DNA from: Diprion similis
Lineage: Eukaryota > Arthropoda > Insecta > Hymenoptera > Diprionidae
Direction of reading: 5' to 3'
DNA: 64,000 nucleotides
Assembly (NCBI RefSeq): GCF_021155765.1
Contig: NC_060106.1
Coordinates: 3,045,501-3,109,500 of the forward strand
Made by a program: the position numbers and the translations under genes. The notes under the pieces were generated by a model. The model saw nothing but the letters and a program-made list of their open reading frames with translations. It ran no database searches and had not been told where the DNA came from. Positions 56,151-64,000 of the stretch are shown piece after piece; the first letter of the stretch is position 1; each line of letters opens with the position of its first letter.

Positions 56151-59100
56151 TTACAAGGCACCTAAAATTTCCTTGTAAACGATATTTCTAGTACACGATT
56201 TGACGTCACCTGAATTTTTATTATGAATTATAACAGATTTTTCTGTTAGTAACACTTTGAGGTTGTTCTTAGACTTGACTCTAGACAGAGCAACATACAA
56301 CTGACCATGACTGAAGACTGGATTTGGTAAATATACTCCAACTTTATCAAAAGATTGTTCTTGTGACTTATTGATAGTCATTGCACAACCTAACCTATCA
56401 GGAAACTGTCTTCTCACCATCTTGAACAGAACCTCCTCTTCGGATGGTGATAAATCTATGCGCGGTATTAATACTATTTCTCCAGCAAAAGTTCCACCGA
56501 TGATCTCAGTACAAATGAGATGCTGATTCAGCTTTTTGACAACCAGTCTAGTGCCGTTACATAATCCTTGTGATAAATTAAGATTACGCAACAGAATCAC
56601 AATACTTCCGACTTATTTTAACGATAACTTATGTGGTGGAAGACCATTTGGCGTCAACCAATTCATAAACTCAATCGGAAGAACATTCGCAATATCTGTA
56701 TTGTCTGCATCCTCACCTGAATCTACACTCAGATAATCAACGCTGGAACCTTTGATTTTTAACAATGTTTCATGATTAATAGCAATAACGTCGGTATTTG
56801 TCGGAGCTAGAATAACTTTACTAAAAGTTGATAAATCTTGTGGATCAATACTTTCGCCAAAAATTTCTTGCACAATATTCCCTTTCGACAGTATATCAGT
56901 CGGAATGGTAGCAACCCCATTGTTAAATTCAAATGAATTGGAAAATACTCCATCACCGATTTTCAAAAGCCATTGCTTGAAATCCGTTTGTCCATCACAC
57001 ACACGAATGTTAGCTTTCAATGACATATATACAAAATGACACCATAAACTGCTTCTTTTAACGCACGCTTCTATAATTTGTGTTCTGCTACCATGTCGTA
57101 CGATAGGTAAAGTTTGCCGAAAATCACCGGAAACTACGACTACTTTACCCCTGAATGGTTCATTGCAGCAGCATACGTCTCTTAACATACGATCAACGGC
57201 TTCTAATGCGTATTTTGATGCCATTGTTATTTCGTCCAAAATTACAACTTGCATCACGAATATATAGACCATGTTTGGAATTAGGTTTTATATTACACGT
57301 TGATTGTTCATTCAAAAGAAATGGTAATTTAAACGTTGAGTGAGCCGTCTTGCCCCCTTTTAATAAGTTTGCTGCAATTCCAGTCTATGCCACAGGCAAT
57401 ACTACTGCATTCTCACTATTCAACGTAGAAATGATCGTGTTATGTAAGTAACTCTTCCCGCTGCCTCCGGGACCGTCCGAATAAATACACCTATCAGAAG
57501 ATAGACCACGAACTGCTGCCAGAACCGCATTGAATACGACACCTTAATTTTTGGTTAAACTATTCACGGAAACTTTGACTGCCTGTTTCAATGCGATCAT
57601 GCTATCAGTATTTTCGTTGTCATTACTATTATGACAAACCATTGAAAATTTTTTTTCAGTATCGGGTAGATTAAAAATGTTTAATGTAAATCCATTGAAT
57701 ATCAGTATTTCATTTATCACTTTCAAAGCCTTTTGTTCGTTTTGTTTGTTATACTCGTTATGATTCACAAAATCAGATTTGTACTTTTCAAATAATTGGC
57801 AAGCATTGATCGGCATGCCAAATACACAAATGTATGCAAATAATCGACAAATTTCGGTTGGAAATTTCAAACTTGACGCTTCAGAAAGATATTTGTCCCA
57901 TTCTTCGTCATCAGTAACTAATTTGCGCGCAACTGCCACTTCAAAATAAGTTGGATAAATTTTACTACCATATGTGCGCATATCTTGAAATGATTGAGCT
58001 CCATGAACGTGTAATAACAACACTCTAAGATAATAACGCTCAGTTTCCTTAGTACTCACAAAGTACATTCTACTCAAAACAGGTTTTACAAATCTCTTTC
58101 GTTTCGACCACTTTGTATATTTTTTATCGAAAACGTAATAATTTGGAATTTCACAATACAAATATTGACGTGCTTCGAGATCAGTGGTGTTTAAAGTGAA
58201 CCATGCGAGCAATGTAGATTCCTTATTTTTATCTATAGCTACTTTTTCGTTACCCTCTTCAAAATATACCACTTGTTCGTCTTCTACATGAACTGCTAAT
58301 CTGTATATAGCATGGGACTGTTCATTTATCGGATATTCGTACAGACAATGCATTGCTCCAGGTGGACAAACATATCGCGTCGATATATATTCATCCACCT
58401 CATTGTATATGATGTTATGATGTTCTTGCACGTTTTCCATTCCAACAATCGCACAATCATGACCTTTATAGCAGTATTTGAATAAATATTTTATACACTG
58501 TACCATCGAACATATCTCCACGTTGATGTGACTATTAAATTTCAATAACAAATACGCGTTATACGGCACAACGTCCTTATTGTTAGCAGTTCTGCTTGTC
58601 CCATCTTTCTTTACATCAAAAACAATAAGGTTTCCGTCATCTCGCCTACGATAATGGGATAACCCTTCGAATGATATTTTGTTTCCAACACATAATCTTA
58701 CGGAAATCGTTTTGTACATCTGTTTGTTCTCAGATCCATGTAAGGTGAATTGACATTTTGTTGACCACAAGGGCCGTGAATCATACATTGTTTGACGATG
58801 TCGTGTAGTAACGGATATCTTGCCTTATCGGGTATCTCGGCCGAAACAATTTTGTCAACGTCAACTGCATCCCGAATTTTGCTGTCTTCCTCTAGCCAAA
58901 ACAACATATGAACATGTGGTAATCCTCGTTTTTGAAATTCGATAACATAAACATAAGCAGCACAATTTCCAAATACTGCTTTCACGATTAATTCTGCTTT
59001 CAGCTCCTTGACTTTTGGATAAAATACTCTGGCTATAAGATCTGGTCAATCCGTTGCAGTTTGACCAGGACTTAGATTTTCAACGATTCCTTTCCATTTA

Positions 59101-60459
59101 GGATTACAGGTCATAGTAATGAATAAATCGGGTTTGCCATATTTTTGCAATATTGCCATTGCATCGATGAAACTTTGCTGCAAAGCTCGTGGACTCCCAC
59201 TAAACGAAGACGGTAATATAACCATTTTCCCTATCCTTGCATTATCCCGTCCGGCTTTGTTGTGTAGATAATCAATTACTCCTTTATACATTTCTGCTCG
59301 TAATTGACTTTGTTGATTTCTTATGAAATACAAACGATGGCTTACAACTTTCGTCCACATATCGACAATACATATATTGCTGGGATGAACTCCCCATACT
59401 CACACATGGATTAAATCCGCCTCTGTCGCTCAACATAAAGCTGTAATATTGCAACGCTGTTATATCACGTTTTCCCCCCGTTTGCTTCATCTTCAGCGTC
59501 CATCCGGACTGACCGGATGGAAAGATGAGAGGATATGTCATAGGGTTAACATGTTGACTCAGAGATGATATACTTATAGGACCCTCTCTTTTAGAATATA
59601 CACATATGTCTCTTCGTAACGGAGGATCGCCATTTTCAGCAACGAACACCACTGCCACTTCATTGCACGTTAGTATGTTGAAACGATTTTTATCAACTGT
59701 TTCATCTCTCTTCAACCACATTCTAACTTCACGGGCTGGACATCCGGTTGCATCGGACAACAATTTTTCGTTTTCTTCCACCTCATACATCATATTGAAC
59801 GCCTTCGCATATGGATTGACCCTGCGTATAACGTTATCCAATACTCTCAATACCTCTGCTAAGCAGCCGCTATTGCCGGGATATTGCATACGTACTCTAG
59901 TAGCGATCTCGTTATCAACAATATATAGTTGTCCATATTTACGGGATTCATTGACATCTGGATGTAGCGCATATGTATTATGATAGGTTTGTCCACATAT
60001 ACGGAATACAAATGGACCTCGACCTTTGAAGGCATCTAATTTGGCACCAAAACTTGCAAATGCCAAGGAATTGTTATAACTTTTCGAATTTTTCCTGAAA
60101 TTTCTACTATACGCATCATTACCGTTGATCAATGCTTGAATCTCATTCGGATAGGAGCTATCTTCCAAAATACGTACTTTACCTTTGTGACAGCAAGTAC
60201 TATACTTTTTATCACCGGGCAATTCAGAAATGAAATGTTTAGCATGACAAAACTGACACAAATGATTCATTTTTTCCAAATCATGTAATTCTACTTTATC
60301 TTCTATAAAATCTGGACTTTCCAATGACAACCTTCCTATGGAAATCACGGAAGGATTAGTTCTCCTTCTTTTTGTCGCAGGTGACACCAAACCTTCTGTC
60401 CTATTACATTTTATTTTCGTCACACTTTCCTCCCGAACGGACTCTTTCGTATTTTCCAA
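56151..60459 (-). pseudogene. Helitron Rep-helicase, decayed
   Basis: One long RepHel gene on the minus strand, broken into at least six frames. The N-terminal Helitron-like region is in 60459-59284. The FITMTCNPKW block precedes the HUH motif GLPHVHML (near 58915), and the Rep tyrosine motif reads YLFKYCYKG (near 58480). The Pif1-type helicase follows: Walker A GPGGSGKSYLHN (near 57455), Walker B VVILDEI (near 57240), SGDFRQTLP (near 57120), and the C-terminal QFPDRLGCAMTINKSQ and VALSRVK (56.3-56.4 kb). Frame changes occur near 59300, 58750, 57280 and 56600. In-frame stops include TGA at 59046-59048 and a TAG just after the Walker A region. It would have catalysed rolling-circle transposition. 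The Helitron ends were not located. Confidence 0.92.
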
Positions 60460-60724
60460 ATTTTTCTTGGTTTCCCTTCTTTTTTTTTTGACGTATTGTA
60501 TCGGTGTTCCGACAAGAATTTAATTTTTTTTCCAACCCCCCTTTTTTATTTTCGTATGAATTTTGTTTTCTAATTTTGTCAAAGAAATTTCGCCTTCTTT
60601 CGTTTCCTTATGTAAAAACCACGTTTTAGTTCATTACCTCTTCCTCCAATCAGGAACAAATAAATGTAAAAATGAGACTCACAGATTTATTTGCTCTTTT
60701 CCGTTCGTTTCCTGGGTAGCCAAG
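60460..60724. other. Spacer, no gene
   Basis: T- and C-rich DNA between the Helitron and the retrotransposon. The 5' end of the Helitron and the left edge of the BEL LTR should lie here or nearby. Confidence 0.35.
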
Positions 60725-60900
60725 AAGGCTAGCCGTGTCGACATAGGGTCGACAGGTCGCACAGGGCGACCAGCAGCTAGACCTAGGAGGGCCGAGAAGG
60801 CTAGCCGTGTCGACATAGGGTCGACAGGTCGCACAGGGCGACCAGCAGCTAGACCTAGGAGGGCCGGGACGGCTGACCGTGTCGACATAGGGTCGATACG
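60725..60900 (+). repeat. 72-bp tandem repeat, about 2.4 copies
   Basis: Unit begins AAGGCTAGCCGTGTCGACAT at 60725 and repeats at 60797 almost without change; a diverged third copy from 60869 stops after about 32 bases. GTCGAC sites recur in each unit. Probably the promoter-proximal part of the BEL LTR. Confidence 0.75.
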
Positions 60901-61093
60901 TAGACCGTTCCCACCTCTGTACCGAATCAGGTCTTGATGAACGCCACGAAGGGCTTAGTAGGCAAAACAAAAACTTGTAAACACTGTGTAGCTGGCATCG
61001 GAGGGAGCGTCGGATACCGATAAGTTGTCAGTCTGGTCTCAGCCACGGGCAAGAGCACTTGTCTGCAGATTTCTGGCTACGTGCAATAGGCTG

Positions 61094-61124
<31 letters not shown>

Positions 61125-61218
61125 CAAGCGACTAGAATACTACCTGAGGTTGGAAATAAATACGATCGTTGATGAACCAGTTCTGTGTAATCCGTTAATC
61201 CCCATCCCATGACGAACA
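60725..61218 (+). repeat. Probable 5' LTR of the BEL/Pao element
   Basis: The right boundary is inferred from the primer-binding site 2 bp after ...GAACA (61218). The left boundary is not known because the 3' LTR lies outside the window. It holds the 72-bp repeat, a TG/CG microsatellite (about 61093-61125) and AATAAAT at about 61156. Confidence 0.5.
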
Positions 61219-61220
61219 AT

Positions 61221-61238
61221 TGGTGCCGAAACCCGGGA
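61221..61238 (+). other. Primer-binding site, tRNA-Phe type
   Basis: TGGTGCCGAAACCCGGGA is complementary to the 3' end of cytoplasmic tRNA-Phe (acceptor GCCGAAA side, CCA tail) as I know it from animals. It marks the end of the 5' LTR. Confidence 0.75.
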
Positions 61239-62689
61239 TGTTTAACTGCCGGGAAACAGGGAAGGGGGACACAAGTCTATCGCCTAGTCAGTTAGTGTCC
61301 GAACCGCAAGTGAGAAAGGTGGCAATGAGCGCACGCAGAGAAAGACCAGCCGATGAGCAATCGGATATTTTTCCACTGGCCAAGCGCAAACGCGGACGAC
61401 CGGTGAAACCCCAATCGGGCCGCAGCCCCAAACAAGTGGCCTCGACAGGCGAAACGGCTGGACCGAGCCGAACGCTTCGTTCCAGTTTCCTACGGGGACC
61501 AAAGGCGACTGGAGGCGCGAGAATCACGCCCCCTCAAACCGAGCCGCAACCAGGGCGAAGAGAGACAGCCCACGGGGAGGCCCCCCCCGAAAGGCCAAAC
61601 GCCCAAGGACGCCCTGGAACCGAAATTGGCCACCGGGAGCGAGCCAGAAGCCCTCGGCCCCCTTTACCAGGCCAACGATCTTTACCAGACAACGGGTCTT
61701 CTGACCGCCCGCCAAGTTCGACATCATCCCGCAAACGGCGTCTGTTACTACAGGCGGCAGAGGAACGGGCAAAAATTAAGCGGGCCGCGTTAGCCGAGAA
61801 ACAACGCATCGAGTTAGACTTGGTCGAGGAACGACTGGCCGCGGAAGTCGAAGGGGATTCCGAGGACAGCCTCAGAGCGGAGTCGTCGGTTAGGCTACCC
61901 GAAGAAAGGAGAGAACGTAGAACCGAAGTCGCCGACTGGGCAAACGACGCGGCTCGACAGCTAGACTTACGCCAACATCAACAGCTACCTGCTACCGTGA
62001 GACAGCCCGAGTCTACACCGAATGCTGACCTCGCCCAGGCTATGATCAAGACTTTGGAGGTCATAAGAGAGGCGTCGGCGAACGGTAGTGACTCGCAGCG
62101 TTTGGTGAACAGATTAACTTCGGCAAAGGGTCTCCCGACTTTTTCTGGGGATAGCTTGGAGTGGCTTCGGTTCAAGCAAGCCTTCGAACTGTCCTCGGAA
62201 TTGGGAGCCTATTCTGAACGGGAAAATGTAGCCCGTCTCTTCGAAGCCTTGAAGGGTAATGCTAAGGAAGCGGTAGACTCTCTGATGCTAACTGCTACTA
62301 GCGCGCAGACTATTATGAAAACGTTGGAACTCCGTTTCGGCAACACAGACAAAGTGATCGATCGGATAGTTCAGGAAGTCAGGACGCTGCCCAAGTTGAA
62401 TACCGGAAAAACGGACATCGTTACCTTCGCGACTAAGATACAGAATTGCGTAGCGGCTATGCAATCCATGAACCATGTCGGATACCTACAAAACCCCGAT
62501 CTGACGCGCGAGATTATAAACAAAATGCCGTCGGCTCTAGTGTACCAATTCAACCACTATGTTAATTCGAACCGGAACGACGAACCAAGGTTGACCAACC
62601 TGGCGAATTTCTTATACAAAGAAGCAGAAATGGCGTGTGTTGCTGGACCTCGACGAATCGACAGCAAAACATTGGAAACCGCCCCATAG
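61238..62689 (+). CDS. gag: BEL gag, 483 aa
   Basis: The first ATG after the primer-binding site (61238) opens the frame; a second ATG at 61326 starts a more basic N-terminus (MSARRERP). Residues about 1-220 are Arg/Pro/Ser-rich and disordered, with a charged helix (AEERAKIKRAALAEKQRIEL). Residues about 280-475 match the BEL gag core (DUF1759): LPTFSGDSLEWLRFKQAF, then LFEALKGNAKEAV, LELRFGN and a C-terminal KEAEMA stretch. The GC content is higher than in the surrounding DNA. The frame stops at 62689, before the zinc fingers, which are in the -1 frame. I see no convincing slippery heptamer, so this is probably a single-base lesion. Confidence 0.85.
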   Translation: MFNCRETGKGDTSLSPSQLVSEPQVRKVAMSARRERPADEQSDIFPLAKRKRGRPVKPQSGRSPKQVASTGETAGPSRTLRSSFLRGPKATGGARITPPQTEPQPGRRETAHGEAPPERPNAQGRPGTEIGHRERARSPRPPLPGQRSLPDNGSSDRPPSSTSSRKRRLLLQAAEERAKIKRAALAEKQRIELDLVEERLAAEVEGDSEDSLRAESSVRLPEERRERRTEVADWANDAARQLDLRQHQQLPATVRQPESTPNADLAQAMIKTLEVIREASANGSDSQRLVNRLTSAKGLPTFSGDSLEWLRFKQAFELSSELGAYSERENVARLFEALKGNAKEAVDSLMLTATSAQTIMKTLELRFGNTDKVIDRIVQEVRTLPKLNTGKTDIVTFATKIQNCVAAMQSMNHVGYLQNPDLTREIINKMPSALVYQFNHYVNSNRNDEPRLTNLANFLYKEAEMACVAGPRRIDSKTLETAP

Positions 62690-63123
62690 TCAAAGGATAT
62701 TCGCGGGAACGGAGTACGCCCGCGACACCACGACACGTATATACGACATCGGTGAACGCGCGCGAAAAAACCGGGGCCGAAGCCAGTAAAGCACCTCCGG
62801 GCGCGGATCAAGACAAAATGTCCTGCGTTTATTGTGCGCGCCATGGACATGTCGTGAAGTGCTGCAGAAACTTCGCTCGACTATCGGTCGCGCAGCGCTG
62901 GTATTGGGTAAAAAAAGAGAAACGGTGTTTTAAGTGCCTTACCGCCGGGCATAGAAGCGAGCAGTGCAGAGCCGAACGCTGTCCGGTCTCAGAATGTAAG
63001 AAACCGCACCATGCGCTTTTGCACGATGCACATAAAGGTAAGGGGAATCGGCGCCCCGATACCGCCGACCCGAAAGGAAACGCGACGAAGTCGGGACCAA
63101 GTAAAGACATTGAAAAGGCATGA
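62635..63123 (+). CDS. BEL gag C-terminal zinc-finger part
   Basis: Overlaps the end of gag in the -1 frame and ends at a TGA. Contains CCHC-type fingers of the Pao/BEL form: CVYCARHGHVVKCC and CFKCLTAGHRSEQC, then CPVSECKKPHHALLH. These bind RNA in the nucleocapsid. It was most likely one protein with the preceding gag frame before a frame change in about 62635-62690. The TGA is followed in the same frame by pol. Confidence 0.8.
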   Translation: MCCWTSTNRQQNIGNRPIVKGYSRERSTPATPRHVYTTSVNAREKTGAEASKAPPGADQDKMSCVYCARHGHVVKCCRNFARLSVAQRWYWVKKEKRCFKCLTAGHRSEQCRAERCPVSECKKPHHALLHDAHKGKGNRRPDTADPKGNATKSGPSKDIEKA

Positions 63124-63126
63124 CTA
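63121..63126 (+). promoter_or_regulatory. UGA-CUA stop-readthrough context
   Basis: The stop TGA (63121-63123) is followed by CTA, giving UGA CUA G, the best-known leaky stop context in animal cells and in several RNA viruses. The frame before codes gag zinc fingers and the same frame after codes the protease, as in gag-stop-pol readthrough. An accidental nonsense mutation is the alternative. Confidence 0.5.
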
Positions 63127-64000
63127 GCCGGCAAGAACGCGCTACTTAAAATTTTACCGATAACACTGAAAGGCCCAAGATCTTCTATAAACACCTACGC
63201 ACTATTAGACGAAGGTTCGACCATAACATTGATAGACTCTAGTACCGCGATTAAAGTTGGAGCCAAAGGTCCGCGCACCACGCTTATGTTAAAAAGCATC
63301 GGTAACCCTGACGCGATCAAAACCGACAGCTGGAAGGTTTCGCTCGACGTCATGGGTTTGTATCGACAATATACCCTTAAGGAGGTCAACGCAGTACGTG
63401 ACCTGTCGCTACCGATGCAAACAATAACCCGCGAATTCGTGTCGGGGCTCCCGAATTTGACCGATTTAGAAATAGAACCATATGCCGAGGCTATACCCAC
63501 TGTCCTCATCGGCCAAGACAACTGGGAGTTAATCGTGACTAGAGAGATTCGATACTCGGAAAAGGACGCCCCAGTAGCGTCGCTAACCCTCCTGGGGTGG
63601 GTTATTCACGGTTACCACAGGCCGCGTCTGTTAGGGAAACCCAAGGCAAAACGCGACGCAACTCGAGACCGAGACGCTACCTCTAACTCGGATTCCGCGC
63701 TGCACTGCGCTGCACACGACGCGGAACTCCACGGTATGGTCAAATCGTATTTTCAAGAAGACGCGCTGGGGGTTTCAACAACGGTTAAAACCAGCCTCGG
63801 TGAGAAAAGAGCCAACCTACTATTGGAAACCACGAGCCGTCGTGTCGGAACTTCGTGGGAAACGGGCTTGCTGTGGAAAAACGATGACAAAAACTACCCC
63901 AGTAGCAATGAAACCGCTCTCAAAAGACTGTGGAATCTGGAGAAAAAACTGGATCGCGATCCGCATTACGGCGCGCTATATTATCGGGAAATGGAAAGAT
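63124..64000 (+). CDS. pol: BEL pol, N-terminal part (protease, A17)
   Basis: Open without any stop from 63124 to the window edge, in the same frame as the zinc-finger part. It begins with a retropepsin-like region (YALLDEGSTITLID, catalytic Asp in DEGS, near 63205-63240), then the DUF1758-type continuation with VLIGQDNWELI and LLGWVIHG (near 63500-63610). It then reaches the Peptidase_A17/Pao start (RLWNLEKKLDRDPHYGALYY, near 63930). It has no ATG at its beginning, which fits expression by readthrough of the TGA. The reverse transcriptase lies outside the window. Confidence 0.88.

Larger units (their letters stand above)
61221..64000 (+). mobile_element. BEL/Pao retrotransposon, 5' part
   Basis: Primer-binding site, gag with DUF1759-type core and zinc fingers, and the start of pol with the aspartic protease and Pao-type A17 region. 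The rest (RT, RNase H, integrase, 3' LTR) is beyond the window. Confidence 0.9.

Overview
This is eukaryotic nuclear DNA, AT-rich with GC-rich islands. It reads as a repeat-dense intergenic or heterochromatic stretch of an arthropod genome. An insect, possibly a hymenopteran, is my guess, based on the mix of Polinton/Maverick, BEL/Pao, Ty3/gypsy, ZBED-type hAT, pogo-like and Helitron elements. I could not identify a single ordinary host gene, tRNA, rRNA or CRISPR array. Nearly all recognisable coding sequence belongs to mobile elements, many nested or decayed.

Layout. 1-11 kb: mostly featureless AT-rich DNA with short inverted repeats, a 26-base G tract, one orphan 118-codon ORF behind a TATA box (7.3-7.7 kb) and a CpG-rich noncoding stretch (7.9-10.1 kb). 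11.2-18.0 kb: a foldback element with about 1.5 kb inverted arms. Its right arm is split by a 3.1 kb TTAA-flanked insertion, which itself carries a 2.2 kb TG...CA insertion. 18.1-18.75 kb: a small foldback repeat. 20.8-21.1 kb: a degenerate minisatellite. 22.5-36.7 kb: a complete-length Polinton/Maverick with about 455-bp terminal inverted repeats. 38.3-40.1 kb: a pogo-like transposase remnant and a zinc-finger exon. 40.75-46.12 kb: a young Ty3/gypsy element on the minus strand with 379-bp LTRs, interrupted by a 316-bp solo LTR. 46.7-47.7 and 54.0-54.5 kb: a roughly 540-bp repeat family. 48.08-51.29 kb: a nearly intact hAT element with perfect TSDs, holding a nested foldback repeat in its first intron. 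52.4-52.8 kb: a decamer-rich palindrome. 52.91-53.30 kb: a 389-bp non-autonomous hAT. 56.2-60.5 kb: a decayed Helitron. 60.7-64.0 kb: the 5' part of a BEL/Pao retrotransposon running off the window.

How the parts work together. The Polinton has two transcription blocks diverging from about 26.55 kb: capsid-type genes leftward (PLA2 protein, protease, penton-like and major capsid-like proteins), and packaging ATPase, a conserved Polinton protein, a fibre-like protein and integrase rightward. A third group (DNA polymerase B and two small genes) is transcribed leftward from the right end. TATAAAAG-like boxes stand before several genes. The PLA2 ORF ends in A_AAA_AAC followed directly by a stop, and the -1 frame is exactly the protease frame, which has no suitable ATG. 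The gypsy gag ends in the same heptamer plus stop ahead of pol. The BEL element separates its gag-type zinc fingers from its protease by one UGA followed by CUA, a known readthrough context. The window therefore shows three probable recoding signals. The Polinton capsid genes are all unbroken, while the ATPase, the conserved protein, the integrase and the polymerase carry six lesions.
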